DNA of 64,000 nucleotides, from contig JAKLJP010000027.1 of assembly GCA_023151115.1 (NCBI GenBank), positions 34,451 through 98,450 on the forward strand. The letters run 5' to 3'. The position numbers were made by a program, and so were the translations under genes. The notes beneath the pieces were generated by a model. That model did no database searches and had not been told where the DNA came from. It saw nothing but the letters and a program-made list of their open reading frames with translations. Below are positions 44,464 to 52,280 of this stretch, piece by piece. How positions within the stretch are numbered: the stretch's first letter is position 1; each line of letters begins with the position of its first letter. Source of the DNA: Anaerolineae bacterium (GTDB lineage Bacteria; Chloroflexota; Anaerolineae; 4572-78; J111).

Positions 44464-46584
44464 TTGAAATTACACCGTCTTATTTCTTATAGCCTGATGA
44501 CTACCGGAGCAGTGGCTGCCGGCAAGGCCGTGTTGAAGCGCCAGCAGTGGGAGGAGGTTAACGTTCACGCTGCTATTATGTTGGATTGGGACGATGTGCA
44601 GGCCGTTGTCACCAGGGCGGCGGCTGTTTTTGCCGGAGCCGGTGAAGAGGAAGCGGCGATGGCGGAACTGCTGCGGCGTTACCGGGTCAACGGCGCGACT
44701 CACCTCTCCATCCCTGAACTCACCCTCAATCGCCTGTTGGCCAAAGGGGAAATGAGCGTCACCCAGGGGGCGAGCGCCCATCGAGTTTATTTGCAAACCC
44801 AAAATTCCGCTCTGGCCGACCGGGTGGCCGCCGAATTGGAAGCTCGTTTGCCCCACCTCAAACCTCTACGCAGCGGAACCAAAACCCCGGTGGTCTCTTT
44901 CCTGGGGGATTTGCCGTCGGTGGCCGAGATTGGCCTGGGTTTTGACCCGGCCCACGCGGCGCTGGCCCGCCAGGCCGATTTGACCCCCATTGCCCGGCCC
45001 ATTGGCTACAGTTGGGTCCAGCCGGAAATGATCGAGCGCAGCCTGGAACAGGCCGCTGCCCTGGGCGCTAAAATTATCGCTTTCCAGGGCACACTCATCC
45101 CCGGCCATGAGTTTAGAATGGATCATACCGTCGCGGCTATGCGCCGGCATCACCTGACCTACGCCTACTTCAGCCAGAGCCGCCATCAAAAGGGCGATTG
45201 GTTCCTGGCCAAAAATTTAGCCAAAGAGGGGTTGGTTATTCTGGCTCATGAGTTTCAACCGGAGGAACTGCTGGAGGAAGATTGGTTTACCGCCTCTTAT
45301 CGCTGGGCCAATTTAGCCACCGAAGCCGGCATCCGGCTGTGCTCGGTGCGCTTTTTCCGTATTTTGCACGCCGCCGACCCGCTGGAATCGGTGGCCTACG
45401 TTAAAGAGTTGGCCCACGCCCTGCGACATGCCGGCCTGATCCCGACCTATGCCGGCGAAGTTGATTTGACCGTCTTCCAACCGCAGCGAGATGAACTGTC
45501 GCTGGCCTCCGCCGGCTTGAGCATTGCCGGGGCCGCCGGTCTGGCCGCCGATCTTTTGCCCGTGCCTGACAGCGTCAAGTTGTTAGGCGTCGGCGCGAGC
45601 GCCCTGGCCCTGGCCGGACTGCCGTTTTTGGAAAAGGCGGAAGGCAGAAGGATGAAGGCGGAAAATCACCATCACCACCATGACCATCCTCACGATCACG
45701 ACCATCATCATGAGCACGATCATAGCCATGAGCATGACCACGCCCACGACCATGAGTATGATCACGATCATGACCATCACGCATCACGCATCACGCATCA
45801 CGACCACAATCATGACCATAGCCACAGCCACGACTCCCCCACCGCCTATGCCCCCAAAGGGCTGGCCCTGGCCGCAACCGTTCTTTTCCCGGCGGCGGCG
45901 ACGGCGCTCAACGGCGCTAATCCGGTGGGAGCTATGGCTCAGGCGTTGGCTGTTAGCGCCGCCGGAACCGCTGCCCTCAGCGCCACCACCGCTGAAAGCG
46001 ATTATCTGCTGGGCATCGAAGATTATCGCGGCTACAACCTCGACTGGCTTATCCCCTTGGGTCTCGTCGCCGCTACAAGCATTCCCGAAATCGTAAATCC
46101 GCCAAAGGCGCGCAAAGCGAAATCCAAAATCCAAAATCCAAAACCTCTCTGGCGTTGGCTGCCCCTGGCCGGGCTGATCCTGGCTGCGGCCAAAAGCCTG
46201 AGCGGGCCAACCCCCGATGCGCCGGCTGCCCTGGATCGAGAGCATCGGCACGCCCACACCCACCACCTGTCGGCCTTTCAGCGCAGCCTGGGCGATAGCA
46301 AAATGGCGTTGTCGCCCAAGCCGCTGCGCAAGTGGGCGCTGCTGGCGCCTTTGGGCGTGGTTGGCGCGTCAATTTTAAAACAGCACCAGCAGGACGAACT
46401 GGCCGCCATCGCCTTGACCGCCGCTGCCGCCGGTCAGGTAGCCACCTTGACCGGCTTCCGCAACGGCCAGCGCCCCCTGTTGAAAACGCTGGAAGGCCGG
46501 GTCAAAGGCTGGGCCATCGGCGCGGTCTTGGCGATAGTATTTTGGCTGGTATTTTCGTTGTTTAAGACCAGTGGGCGGTCATAA
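44464..46584 (+). CDS. DUF5693-like envelope protein with His-rich insertion
   Basis: A 706-residue protein (TTG start behind GAGAGG). Residues 40-360 resemble the DUF5693 domain: LDWDDVQAVVTRAA, ELTLNRLLAKG, IGLGFDPAHAALA, FQGTLIPG and YAYFSQSRHQKGDW. This family often lies with polysaccharide and cell-wall genes in Gram-positive and Chloroflexota genomes. The C-terminal half has several membrane helices. Between about residues 395 and 455 the protein holds some 30 His residues in HDH/HEHDH units. Part of this stretch is encoded by ATCACGC repeats, and another insertion (KSKIQNPKP) near 46110-46145 by AAATCCA repeats. The His-rich loop could bind Zn, Ni or Co. The flippase gene follows three bases later. 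Role inferred from context. Confidence 0.72.
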   Translation: MKLHRLISYSLMTTGAVAAGKAVLKRQQWEEVNVHAAIMLDWDDVQAVVTRAAAVFAGAGEEEAAMAELLRRYRVNGATHLSIPELTLNRLLAKGEMSVTQGASAHRVYLQTQNSALADRVAAELEARLPHLKPLRSGTKTPVVSFLGDLPSVAEIGLGFDPAHAALARQADLTPIARPIGYSWVQPEMIERSLEQAAALGAKIIAFQGTLIPGHEFRMDHTVAAMRRHHLTYAYFSQSRHQKGDWFLAKNLAKEGLVILAHEFQPEELLEEDWFTASYRWANLATEAGIRLCSVRFFRILHAADPLESVAYVKELAHALRHAGLIPTYAGEVDLTVFQPQRDELSLASAGLSIAGAAGLAADLLPVPDSVKLLGVGASALALAGLPFLEKAEGRRMKAENHHHHHDHPHDHDHHHEHDHSHEHDHAHDHEYDHDHDHHASRITHHDHNHDHSHSHDSPTAYAPKGLALAATVLFPAAATALNGANPVGAMAQALAVSAAGTAALSATTAESDYLLGIEDYRGYNLDWLIPLGLVAATSIPEIVNPPKARKAKSKIQNPKPLWRWLPLAGLILAAAKSLSGPTPDAPAALDREHRHAHTHHLSAFQRSLGDSKMALSPKPLRKWALLAPLGVVGASILKQHQQDELAAIALTAAAAGQVATLTGFRNGQRPLLKTLEGRVKGWAIGAVLAIVFWLVFSLFKTSGRS
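45650..45830. repeat. His-codon-rich repeat inside the DUF5693 gene
   Basis: CAT/CAC/GAC/GAG codons dominate this stretch, ending in three ATCACGC heptamers. Slippage could change the length of the His tract. Confidence 0.8.
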
Positions 46585-46587
46585 CTT

Positions 46588-47853
46588 ATGACTGTTTCAA
46601 CTGACAAAGTCCCGATCAGCGCCTTGCGCAGCCTGTCAGCGGTATCGCTGCACAAAGCGGTCCAGATGGCCGGGTTGGTGGCGACGGTGGCCCTGGTCCC
46701 GCGCTTGTTCGGAGCCGAGGATTATGGCCGCTTTGCCTTTGCCTTGTCTCTATCATATTTGGGCCAGGTGCTGGGCGATCTGGGTACGCTGGAGGTGATG
46801 GGCCGTTTTGTGCCGGAGTTGCCTGCGGTCGAGACCAGTCGGCTCTACATGCGCACCCTGGCCTTCAAAGGGATTGTCGGACTGTTTTGCGGGTTGGTTA
46901 CGGCGGGGGCGGCCCTGGCCTCGGTGGCCTGGATGTCGCCGGTCTGGGCCGGGCTGATTGGTTTGAGTGTGGCGATCCATATTGTGGCCTGGACCCCGTT
47001 TCAGTTGGCTCTGGGCCTGCACCGGGTCGGCGTTTGGATGGCTGAACAAGCCTGGCGGCAGTGGGTTTTGCTGGTTTTGCTGCTGGTCTGGCTGCCCTTT
47101 GCCGGGTTGAGCGGCGCTTTATGGGCCATCGTTGTCATGGAAATCGTCTTTTGCCTGTTGGGGTTTTGGTGGGTGCGCGATTACTGGCAGGGTTCGGAAC
47201 TGCGGCTCAACTGGGTTGAGTTGGCCCCCTATCTCCGCTTTGGCCTGGGGTTTTTTCTGGCCAACCTGGCGACGGTCATATTTTATCGTTCCGGCCCAAC
47301 CCTGGTCGAACTGTTGACCGGCGACTCGCGGCAGACCGGCTATTTCAACCTGGCCCTGGGCCTGTTTTTGACCGGCTACAGCACGGTCAGCCAGTTTGCC
47401 CAAAGTATGCTGCCGGCCCTGAGCAGTTTTCGGGTGAAGGGACAAAGTGACAGGCTGCGGCGCTGGCTGGTCAACTTTGTCCAGGTTAGTTGGTGGTCAA
47501 GCTGCCTGGGGGCGCTGGCCGTCTGGCTGTTGGCCGATTGGGCCGTGCCGCTGGTTTTTGGGCGAGAGTTTGCCCCGGCGGCGGCCTCGTTGAAGTGGAT
47601 TAGCCTGGGCATGCCCCTGGCGACCCTGTTGTGGGCGGGCAATGTTCTGGCTACTGTCGTGGGGCAAGGGCGGCTCAAATTTATGGCCGCGCTGGCGGCT
47701 TTGCTGGCTTTTACGGCGGCAGCCCTGGCTTTAACGCCGCCGTACGGGGCTGTCGGCGCGGCCCTGGCCCTGATATTGGCCGTTGCTGTAAATGTGGGGG
47801 TGTTGGGCCTTTATCTTTGGCCCTTTTTAATAACAATGAATAGTGAAGAGTGA
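46588..47853 (+). CDS. Polysaccharide flippase (Wzx/MATE-like)
   Basis: A 421-residue integral membrane protein with about twelve helices of the oligosaccharidyl-lipid flippase type: LRSLSAVSLHKAVQMAG near the N-terminus, FGAEDYGRFAFALSLSYL, and FGREFAPAAASLKW in the second half. It should move lipid-linked oligosaccharide built by the neighbouring GT2 and GT-C enzymes to the outer face. It starts three bases after the DUF5693 stop. The final residues NSEE and the stop lie in an AGTGAAG heptamer repeat. Confidence 0.85.
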   Translation: MTVSTDKVPISALRSLSAVSLHKAVQMAGLVATVALVPRLFGAEDYGRFAFALSLSYLGQVLGDLGTLEVMGRFVPELPAVETSRLYMRTLAFKGIVGLFCGLVTAGAALASVAWMSPVWAGLIGLSVAIHIVAWTPFQLALGLHRVGVWMAEQAWRQWVLLVLLLVWLPFAGLSGALWAIVVMEIVFCLLGFWWVRDYWQGSELRLNWVELAPYLRFGLGFFLANLATVIFYRSGPTLVELLTGDSRQTGYFNLALGLFLTGYSTVSQFAQSMLPALSSFRVKGQSDRLRRWLVNFVQVSWWSSCLGALAVWLLADWAVPLVFGREFAPAAASLKWISLGMPLATLLWAGNVLATVVGQGRLKFMAALAALLAFTAAALALTPPYGAVGAALALILAVAVNVGVLGLYLWPFLITMNSEE

Positions 47854-47912
47854 AGCTTTACATATCTCCATTAATAATTCACAATTGACAATTCACAATT
47901 CACAATTAATTC
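47842..47912. repeat. Short tandem repeats (AGTGAAG, ACAATTC)
   Basis: AGTGAAG and then CAATTGA/CAATTCA units span the 3' end of the flippase gene and the gap before the acyl-CoA ligase. They create a false N-terminal extension of the ligase frame. Confidence 0.75.
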
Positions 47913-47929
47913 CGCCAAAGGAGGCGAGC

Positions 47930-49489
47930 ATGATCTTTAAAAGCAATTTTCCCGACATAACCATCCCGGAGATGTCGCTGCCGGAGTTTGTGCTACACCG
48001 GGCGCAGGCATTGGGGGACAAGCCGGCCCTGATTGACGGCCCCAGTGGGCGCACACTGACCTATAAGCAGTTGGCCGGGGCGGTCGAGAAGGCGGCGGCG
48101 GGTCTGGCGGCGCGGGGCTTCAAAAAGGGTGATGTTTTTGCCATTTATAGCCCCAACGTGCCGGAATACGCCGTGGCTTTTTTGGCCGTGGCTGCGCTGG
48201 GTGGGATTAATACGACCATCAACCCGCTCTACACCGCCGGGGAACTGGCCGGCCAACTGACTGACTGCCAGGCCAAATTTTTGCTGACCGTGCCGCCGTT
48301 TATGGACAAGGCCCGTGAAGCGGCTCAGGAAGCCCACATTCAGGAGATTTTTGTCTTTGGCGAAGCCGAAGGCGCGACCCCCTTTGCCGCCCTGCTGCAA
48401 AACGAGGGCCAGGTCCCGCCGGTCCAAATTGACCCGCGCCGCGATTTGATTGCGCTGCCCTACTCCAGCGGCACCACCGGCCTGCCGAAAGGAGTCATGC
48501 TGACCCATCACAACCTGGTAGCCAATATCTGCCAGTTCAAAGACATCGAAACCTATGGCGAAGCCGATACCTTGATTGGTATCCTGCCTTTCTTTCATAT
48601 TTACGGCATGACCGTCATTATGGGGGCGGCGCTGCACAAAGGCGCTACCATTGTCACCATGCCCCGTTTTGACCTGGAACAGTTTTTGCAAACCATGCAG
48701 AATTACGGCGTCACCTGGGCCTACCTGGTTCCGCCGATTGTGCTGGCCCTGGCCAAGCATCCGCTGGTGGATAAATATGATCTGTCCAAGCTCAAGTCTA
48801 TTCTTTCCGGGGCTGCGCCTTTGGGCAAAGATGTCACCCAGGCCTGCGCCACCCGCTTGAACTGCCTGGTCCGGCAAGGCTACGGGTTGACCGAAACCAG
48901 CCCGGTGACGCACTTCACCCCCAACGACCCGGCCCGCATCAAGGATGGCTCGATCGGCCCGCTGGTGGCCGCCACCGAGTGCCGCATTATAGATTACAAT
49001 ACCGACGCCGAACTCGGCCCCAATCAGGAGGGCGAATTGTGGATACGCGGCCCGCAGGTGATGCAGGGCTATCTGAATCGGCCCGACGCCACCCGCGCCG
49101 TGATTGACCCCGACGGCTGGTTTCGTACCGGCGATATTGGCTACGCCGACGAGGACGGCTATTTTTACATCGTGGACCGGCTGAAGGAGCTGATCAAATA
49201 CAAAGGGCTGCAAGTGGCCCCGGCGGAACTGGAAGCGGTGCTGCTGTCCCATCCCGCCGTAGCCGATGCCGCCGTTATCCCCAGCCCCGACGAGGAAGCC
49301 GGCGAAGTGCCCAAAGCGTTTGTGGTGCTGCGCGGCGAGGCCGCCCCGGATGAACTGATGGCCTTCGTCGCCGAGCGTGTCGCTCCGTACAAACGCATCC
49401 GGCGGCTGGAAACGATTGACCAGATTCCCAAATCCGCCTCCGGCAAAATTTTGCGCCGGCTGCTGGTGGAAAGAGAACGAAGCAAGTAG
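47930..49489 (+). CDS. AMP-dependent acyl-CoA/aryl-CoA ligase (4CL-like)
   Basis: A 519-residue ANL-superfamily enzyme that activates a carboxylic acid to acyl-AMP and then acyl-CoA. Core motifs are the P-loop-like YSSGTTGLPKGVMLTHHN, RQGYGLTETSPVTHF, GELWIRGPQVMQGYLN, DGWFRTGDIGYADEDGYFYIVDRLKELIKYKG, and a C-terminal PKSASGKILRR with the catalytic Lys. It is closest to 4-coumarate-CoA ligase-like and medium-chain acyl-CoA synthetases; the acid is unknown. AAAGGAGG lies seven bases before the ATG at 47930; upstream codons are repeat sequence. Confidence 0.93.
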   Translation: MIFKSNFPDITIPEMSLPEFVLHRAQALGDKPALIDGPSGRTLTYKQLAGAVEKAAAGLAARGFKKGDVFAIYSPNVPEYAVAFLAVAALGGINTTINPLYTAGELAGQLTDCQAKFLLTVPPFMDKAREAAQEAHIQEIFVFGEAEGATPFAALLQNEGQVPPVQIDPRRDLIALPYSSGTTGLPKGVMLTHHNLVANICQFKDIETYGEADTLIGILPFFHIYGMTVIMGAALHKGATIVTMPRFDLEQFLQTMQNYGVTWAYLVPPIVLALAKHPLVDKYDLSKLKSILSGAAPLGKDVTQACATRLNCLVRQGYGLTETSPVTHFTPNDPARIKDGSIGPLVAATECRIIDYNTDAELGPNQEGELWIRGPQVMQGYLNRPDATRAVIDPDGWFRTGDIGYADEDGYFYIVDRLKELIKYKGLQVAPAELEAVLLSHPAVADAAVIPSPDEEAGEVPKAFVVLRGEAAPDELMAFVAERVAPYKRIRRLETIDQIPKSASGKILRRLLVERERSK

Positions 49490-49530
49490 ACGGTAAACGG
49501 TAAACGGTAGACAGTAGACGGGGAAGAACT
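49486..49530. repeat. Short tandem repeats (GTAGACG/GTAAACG)
   Basis: Five or six copies of a 7-bp unit lie just after the ligase gene. Its last codons and stop are close to the block; the same unit is at 11337-11396. Confidence 0.75.
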
Positions 49531-49574
49531 TCGGGAGTCCAAAGCTTGCTTTGGATTCCTGAGATAGAACTTTT

Positions 49575-50489
49575 ATGACTTTAACTATCCAAACTCAACA
49601 CCAACCTGACCCCCAACCCCCAACCCCTGACTCCCGTCTTCATCCTTCATCCTTCATCCTTCATCCTTCCTTCGTCCACGTTCCCGCCGGCCCCTTCATC
49701 TACGGCCCGGAAGTGACCTATGAGCGGCTGGAACAGGCTCCGCCGCCTCGCCCGCGCCAGGTGATGGAACTGGAGGAGTTTTGGATAGGCCGCACACCGG
49801 TGACATACCGCGAGTGGAAACAATTCTTGGATGAAACCGGCTTTCGTTGGCCGGGCCGGTGGTACGCCATTCGACCCGGCTGGCGGGGCTGGCTGCGCCG
49901 TTTTGCCGTTTTGCCGGATTATCCGCCGGAAATGGCCGATTATCCCATGGTAGATGTGAGCCAGGCCGATGCGCTGGCCTATTGTGCGTGGCTATCTGAG
50001 CAGTTAGGTGTAACCTGCACTTTACCCACCGAGTTTCAATGGGAGAAAGCCGCTCGTGGGACGGATGGCCGGACCTATCCCTGGGGTGAGGCGCTGCCCC
50101 GCCCGGAATTGGCTCATCTGCGGGCGACGCATACCTTGAAGCTGGATTACTATTTCTACAACCTGTTTGTCCCGCCCCGGCAGGAATTGGCCCGCAGCGG
50201 CTGGTACTGGCGCATCGGCGCGCCGCTGCCGGTCGGCTCAATCCCGCAGAATGTCTCGCCCTACGGCTGCCTGGATATGGCCGGCAATATTTGGGAATGG
50301 ACCACGAGTCTTTATAATGAAGCTATCCCCGGTTTCCACGTGGTCAAAGGCGGGTCGTGGGGCTACAGCCCGCAGCATACCGCCTGCCACTGTCGCAGCG
50401 CTTGCAGTGTGACCACCCCCAGCGCGGATTACCGAGCGCAGGGAACCGGGTTTAGGGTGGTGGTGTTGCCGGGTAAAGAACGGAACTGA
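49575..50489 (+). CDS. SUMF1/FGE-like formylglycine-generating-enzyme family protein
   Basis: A 304-residue protein with the SUMF1/EgtB fold: VPAGPFIYGPE, FWIGRTPVTYREWKQFL, DYPMVDVSQADALAYCAW, TLPTEFQWEKAARG, YGCLDMAGNIWEWT and VVKGGSWGY, ending in GTGFRVVV. True FGE converts a Cys to formylglycine using a Cys pair. Here the corresponding segment is ACHCRSACSV, a different Cys spacing, so sulfatase activation is not certain. The first 35 residues are proline- and His-rich and encoded in part by ATCCTTC heptamers; they may not belong to the mature fold. A radical SAM gene follows. Confidence 0.85.
   Translation: MTLTIQTQHQPDPQPPTPDSRLHPSSFILHPSFVHVPAGPFIYGPEVTYERLEQAPPPRPRQVMELEEFWIGRTPVTYREWKQFLDETGFRWPGRWYAIRPGWRGWLRRFAVLPDYPPEMADYPMVDVSQADALAYCAWLSEQLGVTCTLPTEFQWEKAARGTDGRTYPWGEALPRPELAHLRATHTLKLDYYFYNLFVPPRQELARSGWYWRIGAPLPVGSIPQNVSPYGCLDMAGNIWEWTTSLYNEAIPGFHVVKGGSWGYSPQHTACHCRSACSVTTPSADYRAQGTGFRVVVLPGKERN
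49631..49673. repeat. Heptamer repeats inside the SUMF1-like gene 5' end
   Basis: Five near-perfect ATCCTTC copies are translated into a HPSSFILHPSF stretch near the N-terminus of the gene. Confidence 0.8.
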
Positions 50490-50535
50490 GGGAATTGAGG
50501 GAACTTACAAAGCAACTCCCAGTTTTAAATCCTTC

Positions 50536-50606
50536 AATACCGTAGTACGTGGTACGTGGTGCGTAGCACATTCAATTTACGCACCACGCACTGCGCACCA
50601 CGTCCT
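50536..50606. repeat. Inverted heptamer repeats (GTACGTG/GCACCAC)
   Basis: GTAGTACGTGGTACGTGGTG faces CACCACGCACTGCGCACCAC in the gap before the radical SAM gene. Confidence 0.75.
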
Positions 50607-50632
50607 GAAATGCAAAAATAAGGAGGAGATTC

Positions 50633-52129
50633 ATGGCCGATGTTTTTCTGATCAACTTCCGCAACGAACGCGATATGTACCCGCCTTTTGGCATTATGTA
50701 CGTGGCCGATGCTTTGATCAAACAAGGCTTAACGGTTGAACTGTGGCACGAAACCGAGGACGGCCTGGAGGAGTTTGTGCGCCGGGTGGAAAAAGCGCGG
50801 CCGCTGTGGGTTGGCTTTAGCACCATCACCGGGCCACAGTTGGCCGCGGCTATCAAAGCGACCCAGCGCGTCCATGACATGGGCATTCCCACCGTTTGGG
50901 GCGGCGTCCATGCGACGATTATGCCCGAAGAGGTGCTCAAAGAGGATTACGTGGATTTTGTAGTGGTCAACGAGGGGGAAGTGACCGCCCAGGAATTTAC
51001 CCGCGAACTGCAAAACGGGCGCGATTGGGCCAAAGTTTTTGGCCTGGCCTGGAAAGACGAAAACGGTCAGCCGGTGGTCAACCCGGAACGGCCTTTCATC
51101 CAAAACCTTGATGATTTTTCGCCGCGCTGGGATTTGCTGGCCGATGTCAATGCTTACACACTTCAATCCGGGCCGTATGACCGGGCCATCCCGGTTTACA
51201 TCAGCCGGGGCTGCCCCTTTCGCTGCGGTTTTTGCTACAACGAAGTGGTCATGAAGCGGACTTGGCGGCAGCACAGCGATGAATTTATCATTAACCAAAT
51301 TGAGTGGCTCAAGCAAAATTATGGCATCAATGCCGTAGATTACGCCGACGATTACCTGTTTGGCCGGCCTCGGCCCATGCAGCGCCTGGTCGAAAAAGTC
51401 AATATGCCCTGGAGCGGCCAGGTGCGGGTGCAGTTGCTCAAGCCGGAATTTGTGCAGTGGATGAACAAAACCGGCTGCCAGTGGGTCAATATTGGGGCCG
51501 AGAGCGGCAGCCAAAAAGTGCTTGACTCGATGAACAAGGATCAAAAGGCCGAGCAGATCGAGTGGGGGGTGCGCAACCTGGCCGAATACGCCCCGCACAT
51601 CGAGGCCAATTTGAGCTTTATCATCGGCCTGCCCGAAGAAGATCCGGTGGAACGCCAGATTACCATCGAGTTGATTGACCGGCTGTGCGAGATCAACAAA
51701 AATGCCCGCTGCTCTGTCTGTGTTTACATGCCCTATCCCGGTACGCCGCTGTGGCCGGAGGCGCTCAAGCGCGGCTACACGCCGCCCGATAATCAGTGGG
51801 GCTGGACCGAGTTTGACCTGAACCGGGGCAACACCCCCTGGATCAGCGAGGAAGAAGCCAATACCATGTGCGAGATCAACGATATTTTATACGTGGGCCG
51901 CAGCCGGGGGCATTGGCTTCTCAAGCCGTATTACGCCCTGCTGCGCCGGCGCTGGCTCACCCAGAACTTTAAATTTTATTGGGAAGGCAAGCTCAAGCGG
52001 GCCGGAGCGCAGGTGGTCGAAAGTGTGGCCCCCTTGCGCGTTTTGCGTGACAAGTACGGCCACAAGTTGGTCACTTACAACGCCAATACCCACAAGAGCA
52101 AAATTGAGATGCATCAGGCGGCGGGTTAG
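50633..52129 (+). CDS. Radical SAM protein with B12-binding-like N-terminal domain
   Basis: A 498-residue enzyme. Residues 1-145 form a Rossmann-like domain of the cobalamin-binding type (PPFGIMYVADALIKQGLTV, VGFSTITGPQ, TVWGGVHATIMPEEVL, VVVNEGE), although the lower His ligand motif DxHxxG is not apparent. The radical SAM core has the cluster motif CPFRCGFC in ISRGCPFRCGFCYNEV, then DYADDYLFG and WVNIGAESGSQKVLDSMNK. A C-terminal extension of about 120 residues follows. Such enzymes carry out methylation, ring contraction or other radical steps on lipids or natural products. AAGGAGG precedes the ATG. The substrate is unknown. Confidence 0.9.
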   Translation: MADVFLINFRNERDMYPPFGIMYVADALIKQGLTVELWHETEDGLEEFVRRVEKARPLWVGFSTITGPQLAAAIKATQRVHDMGIPTVWGGVHATIMPEEVLKEDYVDFVVVNEGEVTAQEFTRELQNGRDWAKVFGLAWKDENGQPVVNPERPFIQNLDDFSPRWDLLADVNAYTLQSGPYDRAIPVYISRGCPFRCGFCYNEVVMKRTWRQHSDEFIINQIEWLKQNYGINAVDYADDYLFGRPRPMQRLVEKVNMPWSGQVRVQLLKPEFVQWMNKTGCQWVNIGAESGSQKVLDSMNKDQKAEQIEWGVRNLAEYAPHIEANLSFIIGLPEEDPVERQITIELIDRLCEINKNARCSVCVYMPYPGTPLWPEALKRGYTPPDNQWGWTEFDLNRGNTPWISEEEANTMCEINDILYVGRSRGHWLLKPYYALLRRRWLTQNFKFYWEGKLKRAGAQVVESVAPLRVLRDKYGHKLVTYNANTHKSKIEMHQAAG

Positions 52130-52134
52130 GCAGT

Positions 52135-52245
52135 TCCAAGATTTAAATTCACCAAAACGTGTTGCGTCTTGCGTGTTCCGTCGGCTTTACCTCACGCAAG
52201 ACGCAACACGAATATTGAGTAATTATTTTTTTGGAGTTGCCTTAA
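52135..52245. repeat. Palindromic element with internal heptamer hairpin
   Basis: Outer GGCAGTTCCAA and TTGGAGTTGCC are inverted. Inside them, GTGTTGCGTCTTGCGTG faces CACGCAAGACGCAACACG, as at 31565. The following GGAGTTGCCTTAAA is shared with the sequence before the receiver gene at 31646. Confidence 0.8.
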
Positions 52246-52280
52246 AATCTTCTGTCAGGAGAGCATCGGGGAGGGGGACA

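Noticed and set aside
45575..45787. His/Asp/Met-rich small ORFs on the minus strand in the DUF5693 gene
   Set aside because: They are frame shadows of the His-codon tract.
36005..47853. Complete lasso peptide cluster
   Set aside because: Only a possible precursor and a PF14907 gene are present; no RRE, transglutaminase-like peptidase or asparagine-synthetase-like cyclase is visible in the window.
47993..49252. Long antisense ORF (419 codons) opposite the acyl-CoA ligase
   Set aside because: It is a shadow of a high-GC gene; the sense strand has the full set of ANL motifs and a strong ribosome site.
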